DNA from: Trichormus sp. M33_DOE_039
GTDB lineage: Bacteria > Cyanobacteriota > Cyanobacteriia > Cyanobacteriales > Nostocaceae
Direction of reading: 5' to 3'
Assembly (NCBI GenBank): GCA_015296085.1
Contig: DVDT01000082.1
Coordinates: 62,001 to 126,000 of the forward strand
DNA length: 64,000 nucleotides
Made by a program: the position numbers and the translations under genes. Below, piece by piece: positions 1 to 9,003 of the stretch; position 1 is the stretch's first letter, and each line of letters starts with the position of its first letter. The notes under the pieces are model-generated. The model was not told where the DNA came from. It made no database searches and was given only the letters and a program-made list of their open reading frames with translations.

Positions 1-174
1 GACATCTGCTACCTTTAGGACTAAAATGTCGCCAGCCTTGCGTTCTGATGCTGCTTCAGCGATCGCCAGAGCAAGATTCCGACTCGAATCATTTTCACCT
101 TCCGAAGTTCTGAGTGCGCTCTTGGTGACAGATAAGGATTGTAATGGTAAATTTCCTTGGAAATAATCAGACAT
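1..174 (-). CDS. rsfS: Ribosome silencing factor RsfS, N-terminal part (runs off the left edge)
   Basis: The reverse strand from the ATG at 174 reads 58 uninterrupted codons to the window edge, beginning MSDYFQGNLPLQSLSVTKSA. A cyanobacterial N-terminal extension is followed by the start of the RsfS/Iojap/YbeB domain (ALAIAEAASERKAGDILVLK). In the family this protein binds ribosomal protein uL14 and blocks 30S-50S joining when nutrients are short. Only the N-terminus is here; the conserved YFVI core lies outside the window. A longer ORF in another frame over the same bases is a shadow. The assignment rests on the A-E-x-K-A-x-D-I-x-x-L pattern and the typical Nostoc N-terminus. Confidence 0.8.
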   Translation of the reverse strand, partial: MSDYFQGNLPLQSLSVTKSALRTSEGENDSSRNLALAIAEAASERKAGDILVLKVADV

Positions 175-673
175 TCAACCTCAGGTGCTTTATCCCTTTT
201 GTGACGTTTTTGAGAATTACTTACAAACTCCAACCAAGCGATAACTATGTGTTGGTTTTTTTGAATACTAACAAAAAAACGGGTGTTTATGGGATTGACT
301 AATATATTGCAATACTCATGAGAGCCAATTACACAGTTGATGATTGTAGAGTTTCATCCACTAAAGGCTACTCACCCAATCACTCACATCATTAAGAAGT
401 AATCTCTAGGGGAAATGTCTTTTTTGATACAAATAACAGATTTATTAAGTGGAGGATGAATCACTATCACTGCGGTTTAACTCTATAAAATCTGCTAATA
501 AACAGTATATAGCATAACTGACTTGAGAAGATTCAGTCTCAAGTGTGATTGATATTACCTTCATCAACAAAAGAAAAGGACATAGAAAATCAAGAATTTT
601 TGATCCTCATGCCCCGAATTCGTATTGTTTAGAAATTCTGATAACTTATTAGGTTAACAAGCCAGCGAGGAAA
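175..673. other. Intergenic region, rsfS upstream
   Basis: About 500 bases without a convincing gene between divergent rsfS and the 3' end of the glycosyltransferase. It presumably holds the rsfS promoter. An AT-rich inverted repeat near 250-285 (GTTTTTTTG and CAAAAAAAC arms) is visible. Nothing else can be supported. Confidence 0.5.
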
Positions 674-1945
674 TTAAACCTCTTGTTTGGAAACTACTTT
701 GGATGTAAGTGTTTGAGCATCGGTAGTGACAGAATAAAATAAATTTTCATACTGATTTAAAGCTTGCTCAAAGGCGTACTGTTCTACAGCATATTTCCGG
801 CTGTTATAACCTAAAGTTTTAGCTTTCTCTGGATGTTTATATAGCTCTATGGTTGCCTTAGCCAAAGCCTCTGGATCTTCGGGAGTAATTACAATTCCGC
901 CACCGCTTTGTCTCACTGCTTTGGCAGCTGTACCATTTTGAGGTACGGAAGCTATTATGGCTCTACCACTAGCAAGTAAGACCTGAATCTTCGATGGCAT
1001 ATTGAAGGAAATGACGTTTTTCTTCTGCACTACCAAACCGACATCTGCGGCTGCTAACATCTGTGGCAAATGTTCACGAGGTTGGAACGGTAGTAACAAG
1101 ACGTTATCCGCACCACATTCTAAGCAATATTTTTGTAGCCTCTGCAAGCCTTTGGCTTCTCCAACGATTACAAAAGCGATTTCTGGGATGTGACGTAACA
1201 TCGCCGCCGCTTTAATGACAGTCTCTAGGCCTTGTGTCAAAGCAATGTTACCCGAATACAAGACTACGAATTTATCGTTGAGGTTGTGTGCAGCGCGAAA
1301 AGGATTGTTTTCTTGATGTAAAGGACGAATAAAATTGACATCTACCCAATTAGGTATTTGCTCAATTTTTTGTTGTGGTACGCCCTTGGACAGTAGATTT
1401 TCTACAAACCCATCAGCAATCACACTAACTTTGGTGGCACTTTTGTAAGCAAATTTTTCTAATACAGAAAAGATTTTAATTAGCCATTTATTTTTCAGTA
1501 AGCCAACGTGGATGGCTGCTTCTGGTAATATATCTTGCAGATTCAAAACCACTGGACACGCACGCAGGCATCCTAAAAGTGCGGCAGGCACACAGACAGG
1601 TAGTGATGGTGATGTGGAAAGAATGACATCAGGCCGCCAACCAAAAAGCGCAGGCCAAAAGCTAGAGATGACAAAACTAGCATCCAGTAAAACTCGGTCT
1701 ATCAGTTTTGGTTGTGGACGAATCCAAACAAAACTCCGCTGGATTTGGACACCGTTTTTGTATTCATTGACATACCACTTGCCACGGTATCCTTCGTAGA
1801 TTTGCCGCTCAGGATAGTTAGGCATAGCAGTGACTACGCGCACTTGGTGTCCTCGCTTTACCAGTCCCTCTGCTAATTCCGTCATCAGTGGGGCAATCCC
1901 AATCGGTTCTGGATAGTAATTGTAAGAGTAGATTAAAATCCGCAT
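674..1945 (-). CDS. WcaI-like family 4 glycosyltransferase
   Basis: A 423-residue GT-B glycosyltransferase. The N-terminus MRILIYSYNYYPEPIGIAP and the following TELAEGLVKRGHQVRVVTAMPNYP stretch match the WcaI/WbuB-type group, which transfers a sugar from a nucleotide donor onto a polysaccharide or lipid-linked acceptor on the cytoplasmic side. A GT4 C-terminal donor domain begins near residue 225 (VVLYSGNIALTQGLETVI) and contains the N-M-P-S-K motif seen in this subgroup instead of the classical E-x7-E. The gene stands alone, convergent with nothing obvious, about 24 kb from the polysaccharide cluster. Sugar and acceptor cannot be deduced. Function in extracellular polysaccharide synthesis is inferred from the family. 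Confidence 0.88.
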   Translation of the reverse strand: MRILIYSYNYYPEPIGIAPLMTELAEGLVKRGHQVRVVTAMPNYPERQIYEGYRGKWYVNEYKNGVQIQRSFVWIRPQPKLIDRVLLDASFVISSFWPALFGWRPDVILSTSPSLPVCVPAALLGCLRACPVVLNLQDILPEAAIHVGLLKNKWLIKIFSVLEKFAYKSATKVSVIADGFVENLLSKGVPQQKIEQIPNWVDVNFIRPLHQENNPFRAAHNLNDKFVVLYSGNIALTQGLETVIKAAAMLRHIPEIAFVIVGEAKGLQRLQKYCLECGADNVLLLPFQPREHLPQMLAAADVGLVVQKKNVISFNMPSKIQVLLASGRAIIASVPQNGTAAKAVRQSGGGIVITPEDPEALAKATIELYKHPEKAKTLGYNSRKYAVEQYAFEQALNQYENLFYSVTTDAQTLTSKVVSKQEV

Positions 1946-2897
1946 AACAAATTAGTCAGAGTCCCTGGCTACTTTAGAACATGAAAGACTTTTGTCCTAA
2001 ATGAAGATTGCTTTTTTTTTGCAAGCATCTGTTAAGACAGACTATATTTAATTTTGGCTTTAGATAGCTTTTTTGTCAGTGTCTTCAAATTAAAGATTAA
2101 GTAAATCTTGTTGTGACTTTCCTAGGTGTAACATGACCTATCGTAATTTTGTTCTTGTGAAAATCACTGTTGTTTGATTTATTTAAATCTAAGCATAAAC
2201 TCTGTGGCTACTAATTAAAATTTCTACTAGCGATTAGCAAAAGTTTGTAAAGTCTACGTAAAATTAATGTGTTTAAGCAAATATAATCATTCTTGTTTAA
2301 TTCTAAATACAGTGCTGACGAATTTAGAGAAATTTTCTATTCTATAAGATGGATTCCAGTAATAATTGGAGTACACCCTATCACCCAATTTAAAATTTGC
2401 TAGATTTCAGTTTATGCAAGTTTTTTACAAAAATAGCAATTTTAAAATTAGCAATAACATATTGGCGCGTTTAGTTTCTAGATTTCTGATGTCATTAATG
2501 TAGTTCACCCCATAATAATCCCAGTAATGACGACAACAATACAAATAATGTTTCTTCGTAAATATGCTCCTAAGATAGATTGACAAAACACGTACAAACC
2601 TGAAAGAACCTCAGCCCTTATTTATGAGGATCTTTTGTTAACTTCATTGAAACTAGTTCTAATTTCGGAAATTTGTTCGCAAAATTGCTGCCCAATCACG
2701 ATGAACAGAGTGGAAAATGAGCCTGACAGCGAATTAGATAGCTTGCTGTCCTGAAAAACGCTACGCGAACCTTCATTGTGCAGTGGCTTGCATTTCTAAG
2801 GAGCAAGCGACTTGTCGTCAGATATAACAACTTCTCTGATGGGAGACAGTATGCGAACGCTGGTAGTACAGAGTTCAGTCCCAAGAAAAACGAAGCC
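1946..2897. other. Long AT-rich intergenic region with dispersed-repeat fragments
   Basis: About 950 bases with no supportable gene. The left two thirds are AT-rich. Bases 2741-2773 and 2831-2861 resemble dispersed Nostoc repeats that contain CTACGCGAAC or ATGCGAACGC next to TTCTCTGATGGGAGAC; related copies lie at 58846-58875 and 61967-62002. A 93-residue reverse ORF here overlaps bgtA in another frame and looks like noise. Confidence 0.5.
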
Positions 2898-3638
2898 TTA
2901 GAGAATTTGTGAGAGGAATTTGCGGGTTCGTTCTTCTTGAGGTTGAGTAAAAAATTTTTCAGGGGTGGCTGATTCAACTAAGTTACCACTATCCATTAAC
3001 ACTACTCGGTCAGCAACTTCACGGGCAAATCCGACTTCATGGGTAACTACTACCATTGTCATACCTTCACTGGCTAAGTTACGCATGACATCCAAAACTT
3101 CTCTGACCATTTCTGGGTCTAATGCGGATGTAGGTTCGTCGAATAGCATAATTTTAGGTTGCATCGCTAAAGCACGGGCGATCGCTACCCGTTGTTGCTG
3201 TCCTCCAGATAGCTGTCCTGGATATTTATTCGCCTGAGCCAAAATTCCTACTCTTTCCAATAGCTGCATTGCCAATTCCTCAGCTTTGGCTTTTTGCCAA
3301 CGACGTACCCAAATGGGAGCTAAGGTGATATTTTGTAGCACTGTCAAATGGGGAAATAAATTAAACTGCTGAAATACCATCCCGACTTCTCGCCGAATTG
3401 CTTCGATGTTTCGTAAGTCATGGCTCAGGGTAATGCCATCAATATTAATTTTTCCTCTTTGGTATTCTTCTAGAGCATTAAAGGTACGGATAAAAGTTGA
3501 TTTACCTGAACCAGAAGGCCCCATTAAAACCACAACCTCTCCGCGATAAACCGTTAAACTCACGCCTTGGAGAACATGAAATTTGCCATACCATTTATGA
3601 ACATCTTCAGCAATAATTATAGGGATTTGTTCACTCAC
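2898..3638 (-). CDS. bgtA: Polar amino-acid ABC transporter ATP-binding protein (BgtA-like)
   Basis: A 246-residue ABC ATPase with every canonical motif: Walker A GPSGSGKS near residue 39, Q-loop FQQFNLFPH, signature [15 protein letters not shown], Walker [13 protein letters not shown], and the switch histidine in VVVTHE. It closely resembles GlnQ/HisP-type ATPases that drive amino-acid uptake. It is last in a reverse-strand run natF-natG-natH-bgtA, the order described for the N-II neutral/acidic amino-acid permease of Anabaena, in which BgtA also energises the basic amino-acid permease. The 64-base spacing to natH fits one operon. Family assignment is secure; the symbol rests on order and similarity. 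Confidence 0.92.
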   Translation of the reverse strand: MSEQIPIIIAEDVHKWYGKFHVLQGVSLTVYRGEVVVLMGPSGSGKSTFIRTFNALEEYQRGKINIDGITLSHDLRNIEAIRREVGMVFQQFNLFPHLTVLQNITLAPIWVRRWQKAKAEELAMQLLERVGILAQANKYPGQLSGGQQQRVAIARALAMQPKIMLFDEPTSALDPEMVREVLDVMRNLASEGMTMVVVTHEVGFAREVADRVVLMDSGNLVESATPEKFFTQPQEERTRKFLSQIL

Positions 3639-3702
3639 AGATTTTTACCTCAAATTTTTCAAAAAGGCAGAAGACAAGAATGTGAAGAAGAGTGAATAAT
3701 GA

Positions 3703-4719
3703 CTACTGACTCAACTGTTTCTCTAATCGCTGAGAAGCTAAGGACATAGAGTAACAAAATATCCAATAAATTAAACCAATAAATAAATATACTTCTGCAT
3801 AACGACCAATAAATTGAGGTTGTGCCAATATGGAACGGGCAATGCCTGTAAGTTCTACTAAGCCGACAAGAGATAATAGAGAAGTATCTTTAAATAAGCC
3901 GATAAATTGCCCTACAATGGCGGGAATTACTGCACGTAAAGCTTGCGGTAAAACAATAAATATAACTACTAGAGGTGTGTTTAATCCTAGAGCTTTAGCA
4001 GCTTCCACTTGTCCGCGCGAAACAGCCTGGAGTCCACCACGTACATTTTCTGCCATGTAAGCTGCACTGAACAATACTAAACCAGCGATCGCTCTGACAA
4101 CCCTATCTAAACGCACATCTGCAAAGAGAAATAAAGGTAACATGACTTGGGCAAGGAATAAAATCCCAATTAGAGGGACTCCGCGCACAATTTCAATGTA
4201 CAGGATAGAAAACCAACGGACTACAGGTAAATTGCTAGTTCGACCTAAAGCTAGTAAAACCCCAATTGGAAAGGAAAGCACAATACTGACTGCGGCCATG
4301 AGTAGGGTCAGTAGTAAACCATTCCACAAAGTGCTGGGTACGGATGACAAACCAAATCCACCACCAATTAACCACAGGATTACAGGGAAAGATAACAACC
4401 ATGCTAGGGAAAGCCAAGGCGCGATAAATTTAGCAATGGCTAACTTTTGTTTACCGAAAAATGTTGTCGCAGTTATTGTACCTAAAATCGCAATAATGGC
4501 TAATACAAACCAAATTCGCCAATACTGGCTTTGAGGATATCTACCAACTAGAAATAAATGCAAATTGGCTTGAACTACTGCCCATTGTGCTTGAGTAGTA
4601 GCCCAAATTATTGCCCCGTAAGCTACCCAAAGCAGTAATACTAAGCTGATAACAGTTAATAAACTGTTATACCAATTGCTAAAGAGGTTTTTATGTAGCC
4701 AAGTTAGTTGTTTAGTCAT
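3703..4719 (-). CDS. natH: Amino-acid ABC transporter inner-membrane permease (NatH-like)
   Basis: A 338-residue polytopic membrane protein with several hydrophobic segments. The binding-protein-dependent permease domain occupies roughly residues 120-335. The cytoplasmic EAA loop is visible as VEAAKALGLNTPLVVIFIVL, the contact site for the ATPase. An N-terminal extension with extra membrane spans precedes the domain, as in cyanobacterial NatG/NatH and proteobacterial AapM-type permeases. It should pair with NatG as a heterodimeric channel. The 60-base gap to natG contains repeated TTAGTCA units and no terminator, so co-transcription is likely. Confidence 0.9.
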   Translation of the reverse strand: MTKQLTWLHKNLFSNWYNSLLTVISLVLLLWVAYGAIIWATTQAQWAVVQANLHLFLVGRYPQSQYWRIWFVLAIIAILGTITATTFFGKQKLAIAKFIAPWLSLAWLLSFPVILWLIGGGFGLSSVPSTLWNGLLLTLLMAAVSIVLSFPIGVLLALGRTSNLPVVRWFSILYIEIVRGVPLIGILFLAQVMLPLFLFADVRLDRVVRAIAGLVLFSAAYMAENVRGGLQAVSRGQVEAAKALGLNTPLVVIFIVLPQALRAVIPAIVGQFIGLFKDTSLLSLVGLVELTGIARSILAQPQFIGRYAEVYLFIGLIYWIFCYSMSLASQRLEKQLSQ

Positions 4720-4779
4720 TAGTCATTAGTCATTGGTCAACAGTTTCTTTCTTGTTTTCTTCCCAGTCCTCAATCCCTA

Positions 4780-5706
4780 TTACCTCTCTCTAATCTGAAC
4801 TCTGCGATTGAATAAGTTCATGATCAGGGAGATGGTCAAACTGAGGGTAAGATAAGTCAGGATAAGTACTAACATGACTTCCACTGCTTTACCCGTTTGG
4901 TTAAAGGTGGTGGAAGCAACAAAATAGATGTCAGGATAACCGATTGCGATCGCTAAACTGGAATTTTTGGTGAGATTAAGATACTGACTGGTGAGTGGCG
5001 GAATAATTACTCGCAAAGCTTGGGGCAGAATGATTAAGCGCATGATTGAACTAGGTTTTAGTCCTAGCGATCGCGCTGCTTCCCATTGTCCTTTGGGAAC
5101 TGACCCAATCCCACCCCGAACAATTTCGGCGATGAATGCACCAGTGTAAAAAGTCAATCCCAAAAGTAAAGCAGCAAATTCCGGCGATAGGTTAAACCAG
5201 AGTGTTTCTATGCCATTTTGGCTCAGACTGACAAATCCCCCAAGGGTGATTTTATTGTCTATCTTGGGGAAACTTAAAAAAACAGCGAAGTACCAAAACA
5301 GCAATTGCAACAGTAGCGGTGTATTACGGAAAACTTCGACGTAAACTGCCATGATGTTTCGCACTAGCCAGTTGTCAGACAGTCTGCCAATTCCAGCTAT
5401 AACACCGATGATAGTTGTGAAGATGATTCCTAAAATTGCTATTCGCAATGAGTTAATTAGCCCCACCCATAAGGCGCGACTATAAGAATCAGTTGGTTGA
5501 TAAGCAATTGGCGTTTCACCAATGTCAAATGATGCTTGTTGGTTGAGAAAACCAAAGCCAAACTGAATACCTAACTGCTGTAAGTTGCGATTGAGGTTTC
5601 CCCACAGCATCGCCACTATAGCTAGTGCTAAAAACACAGCAATGAGTTGTCCAGTAATTCGCCAAAAGCGATCGTCACGCCAAAATGGGGGTTTAGTGTT
5701 GGTCAT
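4780..5706 (-). CDS. natG: Amino-acid ABC transporter inner-membrane permease (NatG-like)
   Basis: A 308-residue permease of the HisM/GlnP family. An N-terminal membrane helix (about residues 18-38) precedes a periplasmic-type segment, and the permease domain begins near residue 88 (LWVGLINSLRIAILGI). The EAA loop WEAARSLGLKPSSIMRLIIL is present. It follows natF after an 81-base gap on the reverse strand and precedes natH, so it is the second channel subunit of the same importer. It reads through without interruption. Confidence 0.9.
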   Translation of the reverse strand: MTNTKPPFWRDDRFWRITGQLIAVFLALAIVAMLWGNLNRNLQQLGIQFGFGFLNQQASFDIGETPIAYQPTDSYSRALWVGLINSLRIAILGIIFTTIIGVIAGIGRLSDNWLVRNIMAVYVEVFRNTPLLLQLLFWYFAVFLSFPKIDNKITLGGFVSLSQNGIETLWFNLSPEFAALLLGLTFYTGAFIAEIVRGGIGSVPKGQWEAARSLGLKPSSIMRLIILPQALRVIIPPLTSQYLNLTKNSSLAIAIGYPDIYFVASTTFNQTGKAVEVMLVLILTYLTLSLTISLIMNLFNRRVQIRER

Positions 5707-5787
5707 TAGTCGTTAGTTTATGGGCATTGGGCATTGTTTCTTCTACTTGTCTACCCTGTCACCTGTTACCTCTTACTTACCTCCTTA

Positions 5788-6837
5788 CTAGCGGAACGGT
5801 GGCGAATACAACAGTCCGCCTTTTGTCCATTGTTGATTTTGACCGCGGGGTAAGTTGAGGGCCGTTTTGGGGCCGAGGTTGCGATCGTAAATTTCACCAT
5901 AGTTGCCAACGTGTTTTATGGCTTTAGCAGCAAAATCATTAGTTAAACCAAGTCCTTCACCTAAATTGCCTTCAGTTCCTAGTAACCGTTTGACATCTGG
6001 ATCGTTACTGGTGGCTAATTGAGCTACATTCTGTGAATTAATGCCCAACTCCTCAGCTTTGATCAGGGAATAAACTACCCAAGTTAGAGTATCACGCCAT
6101 TTACCATTGCCTTTCGCTACTGCTGGGGCAAGGGGTTCGGAAGAAATGACTTCATCTAAAATGACGTTATCTTCTGGTTTAGGGAGGGTTGTACGTCGAG
6201 AAACTAAGGCGGAGCGATCGGCGGTGACAGCTTCACAACGTCCTTCGGCATAGGTGGCAAAGGTGACATTAACATCTTCAAACACTACTGGTTTGTAGGT
6301 AATACCTCGTTTCCGCATTTGGTCTGCTAGATTCTGCTCTGTAGTAGTACCAGTTTGTACGCAGATGGCTTTATCTTTGAGGTCTGTTAGAGATTTAATA
6401 TTGCTATTTTTACGCACCATAATGGCTTGCCCATCATAAAAAACTACAGGGGCAAACTCTAAACCTACTGACGTGGCACGGCTTAATGTCCAGGTGGTGT
6501 TACGGCTGAGAATATCTACTTCTCCTGTTTGTAAAGCTGTAAACCGTTCTTTAGCATTGAGGTTACGGAATTCTACGGCATCTGGATTATCAAACACCGC
6601 AGCAGCCACAGCGCGACAAACATCTACATCTATACCGCTATATTTACCGTCAGTGCCTACAAAACTAAATCCTGGTACTTCGCCACTGACACCACAAATG
6701 ATCTGACCACGGCTTTTGACAGTATCCCAGCGATCTGCTGACGTGTTACTGGTATTTGTTGTTTGTGCTGTGTTTCCACCACAGGCAGCAATAGCAAATA
6801 TTAAGGATGCTCCTAGAATTAAAGTTGATTTCCTCAT
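5788..6837 (-). CDS. natF: Amino-acid ABC transporter periplasmic binding lipoprotein (NatF-like)
   Basis: A 349-residue substrate-binding protein of the type 3 family. The N-terminus is a lipoprotein signal with lipobox A-I-A-A-C and cysteine at residue 19, so it should be anchored in the membrane facing the periplasm. The mature part starts with WDTVKSRGQIICGVSGEVPG and contains the AapJ/BztA-like sequence DVDVCRAVAAAVF and the FTALQTGEVDILSRNTTWTL block. It captures polar or acidic amino acids for NatG/NatH/BgtA. It is first in the operon, with a candidate NtcA site 27 bases upstream of the start. Substrate preference follows the Anabaena N-II system and is not visible in the sequence. Confidence 0.91.
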   Translation of the reverse strand: MRKSTLILGASLIFAIAACGGNTAQTTNTSNTSADRWDTVKSRGQIICGVSGEVPGFSFVGTDGKYSGIDVDVCRAVAAAVFDNPDAVEFRNLNAKERFTALQTGEVDILSRNTTWTLSRATSVGLEFAPVVFYDGQAIMVRKNSNIKSLTDLKDKAICVQTGTTTEQNLADQMRKRGITYKPVVFEDVNVTFATYAEGRCEAVTADRSALVSRRTTLPKPEDNVILDEVISSEPLAPAVAKGNGKWRDTLTWVVYSLIKAEELGINSQNVAQLATSNDPDVKRLLGTEGNLGEGLGLTNDFAAKAIKHVGNYGEIYDRNLGPKTALNLPRGQNQQWTKGGLLYSPPFR

Positions 6838-7432
6838 ACTTCAAAAATTATTGTTGCTCAAAATGTAGTTGTGAATACAATACTTCTATTAAAACCAATA
6901 GACTTCTGTAATATAAAACTTTTTTAGCACTTAATGTTGCACTTTTATGCACGGAAAAAATATTGATGATTTTCTTGATTTATTGATTTTTCTTATTTAT
7001 ATCGGAAATCAATCCTCTGGTATTTTCAATATGTGCATGATTAACTTGTATCCTGAAATTCAACTTTCTATAATTTTTAGTTATTTATATTTGGTCGATG
7101 AATTACATTTTTTATAGACTCAAAGTTTTTTGTAAAAATAATAATTAACTGCATAAAATAATTTTCAATAAGTACGAACAGAGAAAAACAAGATTTTATT
7201 ATTTACTGTTTTAGAGACTTTTTATTATTAACCATGTGATTGATAATAAAAATCTTATTTGTCGAATTGATTAACAATAAGATGCTACATTTTCAAGCCT
7301 TAAAAGTCAGAGATTCCAGACTTTTAAGCAGTTGGGCATATTGTTTTTAACTAATTCAACCTAAGCGATCGCCTCTAAAGGGTTAAACTAGTTTTCGTGA
7401 CAGCTGCTCCACCGTTACTTAAAGAGGGTTTT
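6838..7432. other. Divergent AT-rich intergenic region (natF / YbjN gene)
   Basis: About 590 bases between two divergent genes, very AT-rich from 6890 to 7320, with one HIP1-like CGATCGCC near 7365. It presumably contains both promoters. Apart from the NtcA-like site at 6865-6878, no gene or strong hairpin is evident. Confidence 0.5.
6865..6878. promoter_or_regulatory. Candidate NtcA-binding site upstream of natF
   Basis: GTA, eight bases, then TAC (GTAGTTGTGAATAC), the exact NtcA consensus GTAN8TAC, 27 bases before the natF ATG. NtcA is the nitrogen-control activator of cyanobacteria. The distance to the start codon is shorter than expected for a class II activated promoter, and the motif is common by chance (about 16 in 64 kb), so the site is only suggestive. 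Confidence 0.35.
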
Positions 7433-7990
7433 ATGGGAGCTAACCTCAAGCAAATTGCTAATTACTTAGACAAACTAGGCTGGGACTACCGTCTTGATGA
7501 GGAAGAAGACAGGATTATTACAGGTGTAGAAGCTGATAACTTAGAAGATTTTCTAATAGTTGTCCAATTAGATGAAGAGGGAAAATTTTTTCGGTTATTT
7601 GCGCCTCATGTTCTTCCAGGGGTACAAGATCATCCTCACAAGGGGGTGATCTTACAAACAATGTTGGCTATTTCTTGGGAAACAAAAATGCTGCAATGGG
7701 AATATGATCCATCTGATGGTGAAATTCGCGCCATTATTGAATTTCCCTTAGAAGATGCACTCCTGACAGAAAAACAATTTCATCGTTGTCTGAGTGGGTT
7801 AATTCAAATCGTTGATAATATAGCCATCCCACGTTTGCATGAGGTGATGGCCACAGGTAATGATCCGGGGAATATAGAACTAGGGGAAAGAATTTTGCTG
7901 AGTATCCAAGAGGAAGCACCTGGATTACTGGAATTACTGGCAAAGGCGATCGAGGCGAGGAAGAGACGGGGAAGTTTTCCTACAGAGTGA
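7433..7990 (+). CDS. YbjN-domain protein
   Basis: A 185-residue cytoplasmic acidic protein. The ATG at 7433 is preferred over the GTG at 7397 because AGAGGG lies just before it and the protein then begins MGANLKQIANYLDKLGWDYR, the usual start of this cyanobacterial family. The sequence matches the YbjN fold, related to type III secretion chaperones: an N-terminal helix, then strands such as RIITGVEADNLEDFLIVVQL, then a C-terminal helical part. Biochemical role is unknown; in enterobacteria YbjN affects stress and motility. It stands apart from neighbours. Confidence 0.75.
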   Translation: MGANLKQIANYLDKLGWDYRLDEEEDRIITGVEADNLEDFLIVVQLDEEGKFFRLFAPHVLPGVQDHPHKGVILQTMLAISWETKMLQWEYDPSDGEIRAIIEFPLEDALLTEKQFHRCLSGLIQIVDNIAIPRLHEVMATGNDPGNIELGERILLSIQEEAPGLLELLAKAIEARKRRGSFPTE

Positions 7991-8067
7991 GACGAAACAC
8001 CACTTAAATAGCTATACTCCAAAGTGATACCCTCACTATATACTGAAATTTTCTAGGGCTGGATTTT

Positions 8068-8712
8068 ATGACATCCTATGCAACCTCCTCTGCCAAAGCG
8101 GAAATGAGTGAACTCCGGCGGTTAAAAGGCCTACTACCGCCAGAATTGCAGAGTTGGGTCACGGTTGAAGGCACAACTGAGGTCAATCCACCCCTGATCC
8201 GCAGCGAAGAAATTGGTAAAGACCAAGTAGAGATTCAAATTGACTTGGTGAAATGGGATACTCTGGCAATGGATCAGCGTAATCTGCTGTTCTGGCATGA
8301 AGTCGCCCGTATTCAAAATGACACAATTCCCAAAGATGGATGGGAAATGGCAGCTTTAGCCATCGGTTTAGGTGGAGCTGTAGGCGAGTTGTGGGTGCAG
8401 GATGGATTACTGTTAGTTTTAGCTTTGGCACTGTGTGGTGTGTCAGGCTGGCGACTATATCAGAAGAACAATGGCGAGAAGCAAATGCGAGAATTAATCG
8501 ATGCTGACGAAAAAGCGATCGCACTAGCAACTCGTTTTGGTTATAGTCTCCCCAATGCCTACAAAAGTCTAGGTAGTGCCTTAAAAACCCTGATCGATAA
8601 TACTCCTAGCAAACGCCAGCGTTCTCGCTATGAAGCACGACTATCTGCTCTCAAGCGTAGTGCCAATAAAGCCAAGGCTAAATCTAGAAGCACAGATGAA
8701 AGCGGAATTTAA
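8068..8712 (+). CDS. DUF3318 family membrane-associated protein
   Basis: A 214-residue protein of a family almost confined to cyanobacteria. Residues 1-95 are soluble, including MSELRRLKGLLPPELQSWVTVEGTTEVNPPLI-type sequence and the conserved DQRNLLFWHEVARIQND. Two hydrophobic stretches near 96-130 (MAALAIGLGGAVGELWVQDG and LLLVLALALCGVSGW) look like a membrane hairpin. The C-terminal 80 residues are basic and helical. The HE in FWHEVARI recalls zinc peptidase helices, but there is no second histidine at the expected place, so I do not claim catalysis. Function is unknown. Confidence 0.75.
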   Translation: MTSYATSSAKAEMSELRRLKGLLPPELQSWVTVEGTTEVNPPLIRSEEIGKDQVEIQIDLVKWDTLAMDQRNLLFWHEVARIQNDTIPKDGWEMAALAIGLGGAVGELWVQDGLLLVLALALCGVSGWRLYQKNNGEKQMRELIDADEKAIALATRFGYSLPNAYKSLGSALKTLIDNTPSKRQRSRYEARLSALKRSANKAKAKSRSTDESGI

Positions 8713-8727
8713 TCTGGAAATATTTAT

Positions 8728-8748
8728 GAGGGTGGGTATTGCCCACCC
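8728..8748 (+). terminator. Stem-loop after the DUF3318 gene
   Basis: GGGTGGG and CCCACCC arms around a short loop (TATTG) just after the stop codon. No real T-run follows, so termination would be weak. This GC-rich hairpin is also a frequent Nostoc intergenic repeat. Confidence 0.4.
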
Positions 8749-8881
8749 TATGATTTAACTAGTCTTTCACAAGCTGAGATCGCCGCTTCAGCCACATAGA
8801 ACTCAAGCTTAGTAACACAATTCCTAAGCTTTGGACTTCTGTATTAAGAAAAAGTTAATCTTGGATCAAGGTAACTATTTA

Positions 8882-8904
8882 GACATCTATATTTCATAGA
8901 TGTC
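8882..8904. repeat. Perfect short inverted repeat
   Basis: GACATCTAT and ATAGATGTC flank five bases (ATTTC). It lies in the gap between the DUF3318 gene and the 3' end of queE. It may be an RNA hairpin or part of an old repeat; no T-run follows on either strand. Confidence 0.5.
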
Positions 8905-9003
8905 GAAGGATAGGAGTAAATCTTCATCAAAACTTTAACAATTAAGTATGATGCGATACAGGACATAATCTTGTGTTTCCTGCCTCCTCTCTCCTGCCTT
9001 TCT

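Noticed and set aside
2696-2977. 93-codon reverse ORF near the bgtA 3' end
   Set aside because: Overlaps the end of bgtA in another frame and is otherwise made of dispersed-repeat sequence.
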